Notes under the pieces: model-generated
What the model saw: the letters and a program-made list of their open reading frames with translations, nothing else
What the model was told of the DNA's origin: nothing
Database searches by the model: none
From: Flavobacterium acetivorans
GTDB taxonomy: Bacteria > Bacteroidota > Bacteroidia > Flavobacteriales > Flavobacteriaceae
Length of the DNA: 64,000 nt
Direction: 5' to 3'
Assembly (NCBI RefSeq): GCF_020911885.1
Contig: NZ_CP087132.1
Span: forward strand, 992,001-1,056,000
Program-made: the position numbers and the translations under genes
In this document: piece after piece, positions 51,000 to 59,643 of the stretch
How the letters are laid out: each line of letters begins with the position of its first letter
Numbering within the stretch: position 1 is the stretch's first letter

Positions 51000-53099
51000 T
51001 TATTTTAAAATTTGAAAAGCGATTAAAGCAACAATATAGGCTAGTCCGCTCATGAAAATGAGTTGACCTAAAGGCCATTTCCAAGAATTCGTTTCTTTTT
51101 TGGTAATGGCTAATGTACTGGCGCATTGCAAGGCAAAAGCATAGAACAACAACAAGGAAATTCCAGAAGCAAAATTGAATATTTTATTTCCAGTAACGGG
51201 ATTGATCTCGGCAGCCATTCGGTTTTTTATAGTAACTTCATTATCGCTACCGCCTACACTGTAAATTGTAGCTAAGGTTCCTACAAAAACTTCTCTAGCT
51301 GCAAATGAACTGATGATAGCAATTCCTATTTTCCAGTCATAGCCTAGAGGTGAAATAACAGGTTCTATGGTTTTTCCCATAATTCCAATATAGGAATTTT
51401 CTAGTTTTTGAGAAGCGACCGCGTCTTCAAATTCAGTTTCCGAAAGTGGTTTGTTTATGTTTTCTTCGATGACGATAGCATCGGCATTTTTAAATTTTTC
51501 TCCAGGCCCGTAGGAAGCCAAAAACCAAAGCACGATTGATATTGCCAAGATAATTTTACCAGCGCCAGAGACAAAGGCTTTTGTTTTTTCGACCACATTT
51601 ATCGCTACGTTTTTGAACATAGGTAACTTGTAATTAGGCATTTCAACGATGAAGAAAGTTTTGCCTTTTATCTTCAATATTTTATTCAAAATATAAGCTG
51701 AAAATATAGCCATCCCAAAACCTAAAAGATACAATAGCATTAAGGTTAAACCTTGTAGATTTAAAACCCCAAAAATTCGATTGTCTGGAATTACTAATGC
51801 AATGATGATAGCATATACCGGTAGTCTGGCAGAGCAGGTTGTAAATGGAGTGACCAGAATGGTAATCAGTCTTTCTTTCCAGTTTTCGATGTTTCTTGTA
51901 GCCATAATTGCTGGAATTGCACAGGCAGTTCCGGAGATTAGTGGCACAACACTTTTTCCGGATAAACCAAATTTTCGCATGATTTTATCCATCAGGAAAA
52001 CTACTCGGCTCATATAGCCGCTTTCTTCAAGAATGGAAATAAACATAAAAAGAAAGGCAATTTGAGGAATAAATATAAGGATTCCGCCTATTCCGGGTAT
52101 GATTCCTTGCGAAAGTAAATTTGTCAAAACACCGGCAGGTAATTCTTCGTCAGCGAGTGCGCTCAAAGACGCAAAAGTCGAGTCGATGAAATCCATAGGG
52201 ACTTTGGACCATTCGAAAATCGATTGGAAAATAACAAATAAAATCAAAAAGAAAATGGCATAACCCCATACTTTGTGGGTAAGTACGCGGTCCAGTTTGC
52301 TGCGGAAATCTTTGGCTTTAGAAGAATCCACTTTTAAGCCTTCTTTCAGCACATCATTAATGAACTGATAGCGTTTTATGGTTTCTTTTTGCTGTAAACG
52401 TTTTAAATCTGAGTGCGATTTGGTAAAAGAACTTCTGATCTCATTTCGTTCTAAATTCAGGAAGTTTACATCCTGAGTAATCACTAACCACAATTTGTAT
52501 AATAACTGATTAGGGAAAGCTTTTCGAAGATTATTGAAATAATCAGGATCTATGCTCGAAGCATTCAAACAAGGTTCGCTGGATATGGATTTGTAGGTAA
52601 CTATTAATTTTTTTAATTCGTCTATACCAAAACCTTTTCTAGAGCTGATTAAGGCAATCTTAGTTTTTAAGTGTTCTTCCAGAAAAGGAATGTCTAATGA
52701 AATTCCTTTGTGTTCCATTCGATCGGCCATATTAATGACTAAGATCGTTGGGATTTCGAGGTCTTTTATTTGGGTAAAGAGCAGTAAATTGCGTTTTAGA
52801 TTCTCTACGTCAGTAACTACAAGGGCTACGTCAGGATATAATTTATCGTTTTTGTTTAGCAATAGTTCAATAACAACATTCTCATCAATAGAACAGGCGT
52901 TGAGACTATAAGTCCCTGGCAGGTCTAGAATGTTTGCTTTGACATTGTTTGGTAATTTGCAAAAACCAATCTTTTTCTCCACGGTTATTCCTGGATAATT
53001 TCCCACTTGTTGATTCAAGCCAGTCAATTGATTGAAAACCGAAGTTTTACCTACGTTTGGATTGCCTATAAGCGCTACATTGATATTTTCTCCACTCAT
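51000..53099 (-). CDS. feoB: Ferrous iron transporter FeoB
   Basis: A 699-residue inner-membrane Fe2+ transporter with an N-terminal G domain: G1 G-N-P-N-V-G-K-T-S (residues 12-20), G3 D-L-P-G-T-Y (near 60) and G4 N-M-A-D (near 123). A C-terminal membrane part with two Gate domains follows (near 345-440 and 520-620). Cys in S-G-T-A-C-A-I-P-A and T-T-C-S-A-R-L-P, features of the FeoB core, are present. The start overlaps the feoA stop (TAATG). Confidence 0.96.
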   Translation of the reverse strand: MSGENINVALIGNPNVGKTSVFNQLTGLNQQVGNYPGITVEKKIGFCKLPNNVKANILDLPGTYSLNACSIDENVVIELLLNKNDKLYPDVALVVTDVENLKRNLLLFTQIKDLEIPTILVINMADRMEHKGISLDIPFLEEHLKTKIALISSRKGFGIDELKKLIVTYKSISSEPCLNASSIDPDYFNNLRKAFPNQLLYKLWLVITQDVNFLNLERNEIRSSFTKSHSDLKRLQQKETIKRYQFINDVLKEGLKVDSSKAKDFRSKLDRVLTHKVWGYAIFFLILFVIFQSIFEWSKVPMDFIDSTFASLSALADEELPAGVLTNLLSQGIIPGIGGILIFIPQIAFLFMFISILEESGYMSRVVFLMDKIMRKFGLSGKSVVPLISGTACAIPAIMATRNIENWKERLITILVTPFTTCSARLPVYAIIIALVIPDNRIFGVLNLQGLTLMLLYLLGFGMAIFSAYILNKILKIKGKTFFIVEMPNYKLPMFKNVAINVVEKTKAFVSGAGKIILAISIVLWFLASYGPGEKFKNADAIVIEENINKPLSETEFEDAVASQKLENSYIGIMGKTIEPVISPLGYDWKIGIAIISSFAAREVFVGTLATIYSVGGSDNEVTIKNRMAAEINPVTGNKIFNFASGISLLLFYAFALQCASTLAITKKETNSWKWPLGQLIFMSGLAYIVALIAFQILK

Positions 53100-53338
53100 T
53101 AGATATCCTCTTTTAGGGGTTCAACCTCGATCTCACGTGCCGTTTCTACACGAATGGCTAAATGGGAACCGTTTATATTCAAATATAAAGGATCTCCAAA
53201 AGGAGCAATTTGCAGTAATTCGACAGTGTTGCCTGGCAAACAGCCCATTTCAAGTAATTTTAAGGGTACAATATCAATATCGAAATCTTTGATAATGGCT
53301 TTTTCGCCTTTTTTTAGAGAAAATATGGTTGTTCGCAA
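53099..53338 (-). CDS. feoA: Ferrous iron transport accessory protein FeoA
   Basis: A 79-residue SH3-like FeoA protein with L-P-L-K-L-L-E-M-G-C-L-P-G-N near residue 25 and a C-terminal R-x-E-x-A-R-E-I-E-V motif. It supports FeoB-dependent Fe2+ uptake. First gene of feoA-feoB-small Cys protein. A consensus promoter with an adjacent palindrome lies upstream. Confidence 0.93.
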   Translation of the reverse strand: MRTTIFSLKKGEKAIIKDFDIDIVPLKLLEMGCLPGNTVELLQIAPFGDPLYLNINGSHLAIRVETAREIEVEPLKEDI

Positions 53339-53364
53339 AGCTTATTTAGATTGAATTAAGATTG

Positions 53365-53393
53365 CAAAAGTACACATTATAATACAAATACAA
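53365..53393 (-). promoter_or_regulatory. feo operon promoter
   Basis: On the minus strand TTG (53393-53391), an 18-bp spacer and TACTTTTG (53372-53365), a full Bacteroidetes consensus match 26 bp upstream of the feoA ATG. Confidence 0.7.
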
Positions 53394-53394
53394 A

Positions 53395-53406
53395 TGATAT
53401 TTATCA
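53395..53406. promoter_or_regulatory. Palindrome TGATA-N2-TATCA abutting the feo promoter
   Basis: TGATATTTATCA lies immediately upstream of the -33 element (one base away). The same TGATA-N2-TATCA palindrome occurs at 12301-12312 between the AraC regulator and hemA. It is a plausible iron-responsive operator. Confidence 0.5.
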
Positions 53407-53467
53407 CTTTTGTAGCTTTTTTGCAATACATTAACAGTCTGGAAAAAGAATGTCAGTTTGGGTTGAA

Positions 53468-54136
53468 CTATTCTTCTTCAGATAAGAAGGCAATGTCGGC
53501 GATTAATTTTTGAACTTCTTCTTTGTTGGTCCCGTCATAAAAGCCACGGACTCTTTTTTTGGCGTCAACCAACACGAAATTCTCCGTATGCACCATATCA
53601 TATAATTCGCTTGGTTTACCCAGTTTTACCGCCAAATATGATTTCCTGGCCATAGTGTAAATTTCTTTTTTGTCACCGGTTACCAAGTTCCATTTTTTGT
53701 CATTTACTCCATTTTTTATGGCGTAAGCTTTCAAAACGGGAACGCTATCCGTTTCAGGGAAAACGGTATGGGAAAGCAACATTACTTTTGGGTTATTGAT
53801 GATTGCTTTTTGAACTTCGGCTAGGTTTGTTGTCATTTTTGGACAAATGGAGCCACAGGTGGTAAAGAAAAAATCTGCTACATATATTTTGCCCTCATAA
53901 TCTTTTTGGGTGATGGTTTTTCCATTTTGGTTCACAAATGAGAAGTCGGCAATGGTATGGTATTTTCGGACGTATTGCACCGCAGTATCAACCAATTCAG
54001 GATTCACGTCGGCAGGGTTGTATATTGGGAGAGATTTACTGGGTTTTAAAGCGCCATAAAACAAATAGAGGGTTATGGCTGAAAACAGTAAAAAAACGGC
54101 AAAAAATTTTCGGTACTTATATAAAATAGATTTCAT
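53468..54136 (-). CDS. SCO1/SenC family copper chaperone
   Basis: A 222-residue membrane-anchored thioredoxin-fold protein (anchor at about 10-28). The copper motif C-G-S-I-C-P (CxxxC) is near residue 92 and the distal copper-ligand His is in D-M-V-H-T-E-N-F-V-L-V-D near residue 182. SCO proteins help build the CuA centre of cytochrome c oxidase. The surroundings on this strand (feo operon downstream) are metal-related but probably a separate unit. Confidence 0.92.
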   Translation of the reverse strand: MKSILYKYRKFFAVFLLFSAITLYLFYGALKPSKSLPIYNPADVNPELVDTAVQYVRKYHTIADFSFVNQNGKTITQKDYEGKIYVADFFFTTCGSICPKMTTNLAEVQKAIINNPKVMLLSHTVFPETDSVPVLKAYAIKNGVNDKKWNLVTGDKKEIYTMARKSYLAVKLGKPSELYDMVHTENFVLVDAKKRVRGFYDGTNKEEVQKLIADIAFLSEEE

Positions 54137-54244
54137 ATATGTAAAATTTATTTGTTAGAGGTTATATATGTTGTCGCCTTTTTATTTATTGGTATTTGCT
54201 TGCGCAAACTTATTATTAATGGCGATTTCATAAAAAAATTTTTG

Positions 54245-54252
54245 CAAAAGTA
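54245..54252 (-). promoter_or_regulatory. -7 element for the SCO gene
   Basis: The minus strand reads TACTTTTG, matching TAnnTTTG, about 109 bp upstream of the ATG. The -33 position reads GTG rather than TTG (18-bp spacing). Confidence 0.4.
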
Positions 54253-54334
54253 CAAAAAAGTAATCTTCTTCACAGGAGGAATCAAAGTATTAACAGTCAA
54301 GAAGGATTTGGTGTTTTTTTTGAAATATTATCAA

Positions 54335-54342
54335 TAGCTTTG
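54335..54342 (+). promoter_or_regulatory. -7 element for the M13 peptidase gene
   Basis: TAGCTTTG matches TAnnTTTG, 26 bp before the ATG at 54369. The nearest TTG is 24 bp upstream, longer than ideal. Confidence 0.4.
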
Positions 54343-54368
54343 TGAAACTAACTTAATGATTTGATAAT

Positions 54369-56432
54369 ATGAAAATAAAACTAAATAAGCAACTCCTTTT
54401 TGTGATTCCTGCAGTGGTGGGATTTATTGATCTTCATGGCCAAGTTGTTCCAGCGGCCAAAGAGCCGGGAATTAATGTCCAGTATATGGATAAAAAAGTA
54501 AAACCTAGTAATGATTTCTTCCGCTATGTAAATGGAACTTGGTTAGACAATACAGAGATTCCAAGTGACAGAACACGTTGGGGGAGTTTTGATGAATTGC
54601 GCCAAAGGACAGATAATGATGCTTTGGCAATTTTAAAAGAGGCAGTGACAAATCCAGTTTACAAGTCCAATACAGATCAAGGGAAAGCGATTAATTTGTA
54701 TAAAACTATATTAGACACTGTTGGTAGAAATAAACTGGGAGTAACGCCTTTAAAGCCTTATTTAAAAAAGATTAATGCAATTAAAAACACTAAGGATTTA
54801 GAAGCCTTTTTAATTGAGATGGAGCCATTGGGTGGTTTAGGGTTTTTTGGAGCCAGTATTGGACCGGATGCTAAGAACAGCAATCGAAACGTGATCAATC
54901 TTGGATTAGGAAGTGTGGGTTTGCCTGACAGGGATTATTATGTTTCCGAAGATGCCGATTCTAAAGAAAAACGAGCTAAATATGTGGAGCATTTAGCAAA
55001 GATGCTTCAATTTATCGGTGAAAAACCAGCACAAGCTAAAATTCATGCAACTAAGATTTTAGCATTAGAGACCGAAATGTCAAAACCAAGACTGGACAGA
55101 GTTGAAAGAAGAGACAGAAGAAAATCATACAATCCGATGACCGTTAAGGATCTTCAAAAGTTGACTCCATCAATCAATTGGAATAATTATTTTACAAAAA
55201 TTGGATTGCCAGCCACTGATTCCTTGATTGTTTCTCAGCCAAAATATATGGTTGCACTAGAAACCATCTTTAAAGAAAATAAAGTAGAAGATTGGAAAGC
55301 TTACATGAGATGGACTTTGTTGAATAGAGCTTCGAGCCAGCTTTCTACTGTGATTGAGAATGCTAACTGGGAATTTTATGGCAAAACGTTAACGGGAGCT
55401 GTAAAGCAAAGACCAAGAGACGAGGGCGCTCTTCAAGTTATCAACGGGTCTTTGGGAGAAGCTTTAGGGAAATTATATGTCGAGAAAAAATTTCCGGCAG
55501 AAGCTAAAGCTAAAGCAGAAAAAATGATTAAAAATGTTTTTCTTGCTTTCGAAAACAGAATTCAAAATTTAACTTGGATGTCTGCAGCGACCAAGACTAG
55601 CGCTGTTGCCAAATTACATAAATCAAGAATCAAGATTGGTTATCCGGATCAATGGAAAGATTATTCGGCTTTAGTTATTGCTGGTCCTGAAGAAGGTGGA
55701 TCTTATTTTGAAAATGTTAAAAATTTAGCGAAATGGCGTTATAATGAAAGTCTTGCCGAGTTAGCTAAGCCAGTTAATAAAGAAAAATGGGGAATGTCTC
55801 CGCAAACTGTAAATGCGTATTACAACCCTTCTTATAATGAAATTGTATTTCCGGCAGCCATTTTACAACCGCCTTTTTACAATTACCAAGCAGATGAAGC
55901 CGTAAATTATGGTGGAATAGGAGCTGTAATTGGTCACGAAATCTCTCATGGTTTTGATGATTCAGGAGCGAGATATAATGCCGATGGAAATCTTGTAGAC
56001 TGGTGGACAGCCGAAGATTTAAAGCAATTTTCGACTTTAACTGCGGCGCTTGCGGTGCAATATAGTGCTTTAGAGCCATTGCCGGGAACATTTGTGGATG
56101 GGAAATTTACACTCGGGGAAAATATAGGTGATTTGGGCGGAGTGAACGCGGCTTATGATGGATTACAATTGTATTTAAAAGAAAACGGAAATCCAGGTTT
56201 GATAGATGGATTTACTCCTGAGCAGCGTTTTTTCATTTCTTGGTCTACTATTTGGCGTACAAAATCACGTGATGAAGCAATCAAAAATCAGGTAAAGACT
56301 GATCCGCATTCTCCAGGAATGTATCGCGCATATGTTCCTTTGCAAAACATAGATACGTTTTATCAAGCCTTTGGCATTCAGCCTAATGACCACATGTATA
56401 TTGAGCCTTCTAAAAGAGTAAAAATCTGGTAG
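54369..56432 (+). CDS. M13 family metallopeptidase (neprilysin/PepO-like)
   Basis: A 687-residue exported zinc endopeptidase with a signal peptide (1-25). The zinc site H-E-I-S-H (near residue 525) sits in G-A-V-I-G-H-E-I-S-H-G-F-D-D, the third ligand Glu in E-N-I-G-D-L-G-G (near 582), and the substrate-binding N-A-Y-Y-N-P near 480. These are full M13 hallmarks. It should cleave peptides in the periplasm or outside the cell. A bidirectional terminator separates it from the convergent EamA gene. Confidence 0.94.
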   Translation: MKIKLNKQLLFVIPAVVGFIDLHGQVVPAAKEPGINVQYMDKKVKPSNDFFRYVNGTWLDNTEIPSDRTRWGSFDELRQRTDNDALAILKEAVTNPVYKSNTDQGKAINLYKTILDTVGRNKLGVTPLKPYLKKINAIKNTKDLEAFLIEMEPLGGLGFFGASIGPDAKNSNRNVINLGLGSVGLPDRDYYVSEDADSKEKRAKYVEHLAKMLQFIGEKPAQAKIHATKILALETEMSKPRLDRVERRDRRKSYNPMTVKDLQKLTPSINWNNYFTKIGLPATDSLIVSQPKYMVALETIFKENKVEDWKAYMRWTLLNRASSQLSTVIENANWEFYGKTLTGAVKQRPRDEGALQVINGSLGEALGKLYVEKKFPAEAKAKAEKMIKNVFLAFENRIQNLTWMSAATKTSAVAKLHKSRIKIGYPDQWKDYSALVIAGPEEGGSYFENVKNLAKWRYNESLAELAKPVNKEKWGMSPQTVNAYYNPSYNEIVFPAAILQPPFYNYQADEAVNYGGIGAVIGHEISHGFDDSGARYNADGNLVDWWTAEDLKQFSTLTAALAVQYSALEPLPGTFVDGKFTLGENIGDLGGVNAAYDGLQLYLKENGNPGLIDGFTPEQRFFISWSTIWRTKSRDEAIKNQVKTDPHSPGMYRAYVPLQNIDTFYQAFGIQPNDHMYIEPSKRVKIW

Positions 56433-56455
56433 TACTATAGTGCTAGAAAAAAAAG

Positions 56456-56485
56456 ACCTGTCAGCTTAGTTGACAGGTTTTTTTG
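56456..56485. terminator. Bidirectional terminator overlapping the EamA 3' end
   Basis: ACCTGTCA (56456-56463) pairs with TGACAGGT (56471-56478) around a 7-nt loop, with A-tracts before and T-tracts after. It terminates the M13 gene on the plus strand. On the minus strand the last codons of the EamA gene form one arm, and its TAA stop (56466-56468) lies in the loop. Confidence 0.88.
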
Positions 56486-57422
56486 TTAAAATGGATGTTT
56501 GTTTACGTCCTTTTCTCATCGAATAGTTTACGATGTATAAACCAGTTAAAGTTACAGTTCCGCCTATAGCTATAGCTGCATTAAGGGATTCTCCAAAGAT
56601 TATAGCTCCCAAAATCACAGCAATAATAGGATTGATATAAGAATAAATACTGCTTATTTCTGCCGGTAAATGTTGCAATGCATAGATAAAAGCAATAAAA
56701 GTAAGAACCGAACCAAAAATAACTAAATACGCTATGGACCACCAAGAAATCGCTGGAATTGAGTCTAAACTAACAGAGGTTCCGGTTGCTCCCGTATAGG
56801 CAAATAAGAAAATACTGGATATAAACATTTGCAAACCCAAACTAAAATACGGATTAAAACTTGCTGCTTTTTTCTTAGTATATAAAGTGCCGAAAGCCCA
56901 AGTTAATGTTGCAATCAAGGAAAGAATAATGCCAAATCTAAAATCAGGTTCGAGGAAATCGTGTAAATGGTCGTAAAAGATTACGCAGACACCTCCAAAA
57001 CTGACTATTAGGCCTAGTATTGCTAATCGAGCTAGTCGTTCTCCTCTAAACAAACTGATAATGACAATCCATAAAGGGACAATTGCCCCGATAATGGCTC
57101 CTAAGCCGCTGCTGATGTATTTTACTCCCCAAGTACTCAAGCCGTTACTTAAGGCAAAATTCAAAACACTGAGAATCAAAATTGTTTTCCATTGCTTTCC
57201 TTTTGGCCAAGGTGTTTTTTTAAATAAGAAAAAAGAAACATAGAGAAAACCACCGATGAATTGCCTGATTGCTGCTAGTTGTAAAGCGGGCATGTGCTTT
57301 ACCCCTTCTTTTGAGGCCAGCCAAGTGGTTCCCCAAAAAAAGCTAACCCAACACAAAGCGATTATAGGAAGCCCGACTGCGTTTATTTTTGATGAAAAGG
57401 AGTTTTTTATTTTCGTTATCAC
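56466..57422 (-). CDS. EamA-family (DMT) transporter
   Basis: A ten-helix drug/metabolite transporter with two EamA repeats (about residues 17-150 and 165-300), recognised by the hydrophobic pattern, W-G-T-T-W-L-A-S near residue 30, and the second-repeat P-x-x-A near the C-terminal part (S-Y-I-N-P-I-I-A-V-I-L-G). I choose GTG 57422, one base after the upstream gene's stop, giving 318 residues; a TTG at 57455 inside the upstream gene would add 11. Substrate unknown. Confidence 0.85.
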   Translation of the reverse strand: MITKIKNSFSSKINAVGLPIIALCWVSFFWGTTWLASKEGVKHMPALQLAAIRQFIGGFLYVSFFLFKKTPWPKGKQWKTILILSVLNFALSNGLSTWGVKYISSGLGAIIGAIVPLWIVIISLFRGERLARLAILGLIVSFGGVCVIFYDHLHDFLEPDFRFGIILSLIATLTWAFGTLYTKKKAASFNPYFSLGLQMFISSIFLFAYTGATGTSVSLDSIPAISWWSIAYLVIFGSVLTFIAFIYALQHLPAEISSIYSYINPIIAVILGAIIFGESLNAAIAIGGTVTLTGLYIVNYSMRKGRKQTSILTKKPVN

Positions 57423-57423
57423 G

Positions 57424-58227
57424 CTATAAATGAGGTATTGTAAATGTATAATCAAGCATTTCTGTTAATAAATTTCCAGAAATTGTTTTTCTAGCGGATG
57501 TTTTTTCATGACTAAATTTTGGAACAGCTAAATTTAATTCTAAAGCTTTTTGGGTATAATAGACTTCGCGCGAGGGATGAAAAGGAGCTACCGCATCAAA
57601 AGTTTTTCCCCACGCATTCAATTCAATTATTTTTTGGATTATGCCGATGCAGTCTTTTTGATGAATTAGATTTATCGGAGCTTCGGGATTATCTAGGTTT
57701 TCACGCCCCGATAAAAATTTTACGGGATGTCGGTCTTCACCAATTAGACCACCAAAACGCAAAACGGTAGTTTTAAAATGGGTGTTGTTTTGCAATAGAT
57801 TTTCAACGATGGCAAGCTGTTTTCCGCCTTCTGAATCTGGGTTCAAGGGAGTTTCTTCGGTCACTAAATCATTATTGTCCCCATAAACAGAAGTCGAGCT
57901 GACAAAAAGTACTTTTTCAACAGTAGACTTTTCGATAAAAGGGATTAAGACTTTAATTTTTCCGACAAAATCTTCTTTGCTGTCTCCTCTCAATTTAGGC
58001 GGAATATCAATGACTAAAATTTCACTTTCGTTCAAAAAAGAGTAAATGTCACCAGAAATGCCGTTGCTGTCGAGCGAAATTAAAAAAGGCTGAATTCCAG
58101 AATTTTCTAATACAGAGATTTTCCCCTCGGAAGTAGTCGAACCTTTTACAGGAAATCCTTTATTTAAAAGGCTTTTTGCCAAAGGGAATCCCAGCCAACC
58201 ACAACCTAAGATGCTAATTTTTGCCAT
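57424..58227 (-). CDS. NAD(P)-binding epimerase/dehydrogenase-like protein, YeeZ type
   Basis: A 267-residue protein with an N-terminal Rossmann motif G-C-G-W-L-G-F-P-L-A (residues 8-17), I-D-I-P-P near residue 74 and V-S-S-T-S-V-Y-G-D (near 110). These place it in the extended SDR group near YeeZ. Substrate is unknown. EamA follows immediately, so the two are probably cotranscribed. A remnant of an M28 peptidase gene lies upstream at 58265-58437. Confidence 0.82.
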   Translation of the reverse strand: MAKISILGCGWLGFPLAKSLLNKGFPVKGSTTSEGKISVLENSGIQPFLISLDSNGISGDIYSFLNESEILVIDIPPKLRGDSKEDFVGKIKVLIPFIEKSTVEKVLFVSSTSVYGDNNDLVTEETPLNPDSEGGKQLAIVENLLQNNTHFKTTVLRFGGLIGEDRHPVKFLSGRENLDNPEAPINLIHQKDCIGIIQKIIELNAWGKTFDAVAPFHPSREVYYTQKALELNLAVPKFSHEKTSARKTISGNLLTEMLDYTFTIPHL

Positions 58228-58264
58228 TTTGCAATCGTTTTATTGAATGCAAATTTCAACATAA

Positions 58265-58437
58265 TTATTTAACTTTTATACTGTCAACTTTAATTATTGC
58301 ATTTTCTTTTTTAAATGTTTTTTGCATCGGAATTTTAGGGAGTTCTTCAACTAATCTTGGGCTAGGTTTGATTCTTTTTTTGATAACCACAGCATCAGTC
58401 AGGACAAAAGGAGTTGGCATCATCCAAGAGGCTCTTT
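58265..58437 (-). pseudogene. C-terminal remnant of an M28 peptidase gene
   Basis: The minus strand encodes R-A-S-W-M-M-P-T-P-F-V-L-T-D-A-V-V and about 40 further residues to a TAA at 58265-58267. The first 25 codons match the intact M28 gene at 59729-59804 with one base difference in 76 bp, but the final 30 residues differ from the intact tail. An in-frame TAA lies just upstream of the matching part and there is no good start. It is therefore a separated 3' end, not a gene. Confidence 0.8.
58362..58437. repeat. 76-bp direct repeat, left copy
   Basis: 75 of 76 bases match 59729-59804 in the same orientation. The two copies bracket about 1.3 kb that includes the orphan gene 58452-59465 and the tail of the M28 peptidase gene. 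Confidence 0.9.
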
Positions 58438-58451
58438 TCTCTTATCGAAAT

Positions 58452-59465
58452 TTAGGTTTTTAGCATTTGCCACAATTCTAAAAGTTTAATAAACTTTTCT
58501 AAAATTATTTTATTTATTCTAGAGTTTGTATCACGAAATTGTTGTCGTGGTTCATAAAAAAAATATGATTTTGAATTATTATTTTGAAGAAAAGTAATTT
58601 CATATTTTTTTGGATGGGACTTTAATAATGTTGTTACAGGTTCATTGTTCTCAATAGTAAAATCTGATTGTGAATAGTTGAGAAAATCTAAAGTAACTTT
58701 GGAATTTAAACAGTCTAAAAAATATTTTTGTGTAGCAGTATCAAGAATTATTTTCTCCCCAGACTTTTTTAAATCTAAGTATTTAAGGTTTGACTTTGGA
58801 GCCATTTCTTCATAGGCTTCTATTTTTCCATTTTTTTTAAAAGTATAATATGTTTTTTCATCATAGGCAGTGAAGCCTTGATTGGTAGTCAAAATGACAC
58901 ATATTTCATCTTTATTTAGTATTATTCCTGGCAAATCTAATTCTTTGCCAATTGGATCTTGTAATTTCAATTGTGGAAGGTTTTGACCGGTGACAATATT
59001 AGATAAATTGCAAATTATAATTAATAAAAGTTTTTTCATATTTATTCTGATGCAAAAGGAATTTTTCGTTTTTTTATAATAACAAGTTGCCAAATATACA
59101 ATTATAAGATAGGGAGAATAAATAGTATAGACTGTATAAGCTTTAAGAGGCCAGCCAATTCCTAATATGTTAATTTCTAGTTGCTTTACTCTGTCTAGGT
59201 TTTCAAGACCAACATTTTCAAATCTTTCAACATCATTCATAGCATTGAAATTATAGCCGTAATGAGAAAGAAGAATTTTATTTGAGAAGGTTGACCACCA
59301 TCCAATAGTCAAGGTCAAAAAAGCAGTGATTATAATTCCAGAAATTAAATATATAATGAATTTATTATTTAAATTTAACTTAAACAGTCTGTTAATAATT
59401 AATATAGGAGAAACAACCAAAGATAGTAGTAGTATGAATGTTATTATTTTAGCTGCAATCTCCAT
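58452..59465 (-). CDS. Orphan fused membrane/secreted protein
   Basis: A 337-residue frame of two unlike parts. Residues 1-142 are a membrane protein with three probable helices (about 4-26, 36-58 and 112-130). Residue 143 begins M-K-K-L-L-L-I-I-I-C-N-L, a typical signal peptide ending near T-G-Q-N, followed by a 175-residue secreted domain. Two genes may have been joined by loss of a stop codon; an internal start at 59039 would give the second protein alone. No family is recognised. It is AT-rich and lies between 76-bp direct repeats, suggesting acquisition. Confidence 0.6.
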   Translation of the reverse strand: MEIAAKIITFILLLSLVVSPILIINRLFKLNLNNKFIIYLISGIIITAFLTLTIGWWSTFSNKILLSHYGYNFNAMNDVERFENVGLENLDRVKQLEINILGIGWPLKAYTVYTIYSPYLIIVYLATCYYKKTKNSFCIRINMKKLLLIIICNLSNIVTGQNLPQLKLQDPIGKELDLPGIILNKDEICVILTTNQGFTAYDEKTYYTFKKNGKIEAYEEMAPKSNLKYLDLKKSGEKIILDTATQKYFLDCLNSKVTLDFLNYSQSDFTIENNEPVTTLLKSHPKKYEITFLQNNNSKSYFFYEPRQQFRDTNSRINKIILEKFIKLLELWQMLKT

Positions 59466-59643
59466 CTTTATAAAACGGTTTTCAGGTTTGAAATTCTATT
59501 ATTTCAAATGTGCTTGATATATTCCAAGACGCAATTTGTTACTCTATAGTTTTAATGAAAAACTTCTATTTTCGGCTGGAATAGCTGTAGAATTAGCTAT
59601 TATTTAGCTAATATAACTATTAATTTCCTGCTAAAATTTAATA

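Noticed and set aside
54152..54337. 61-codon plus-strand frame between the SCO and M13 genes
   Set aside because: Hydrophobic but with no plausible initiation region; it overlaps the candidate promoters of both flanking genes and is better read as control region.
58221..58463. 80-codon plus-strand frame near the M28 remnant
   Set aside because: The match to the intact peptidase is on the minus strand and in the peptidase frame; the plus-strand frame is incidental, as is its echo at 59735-59926.
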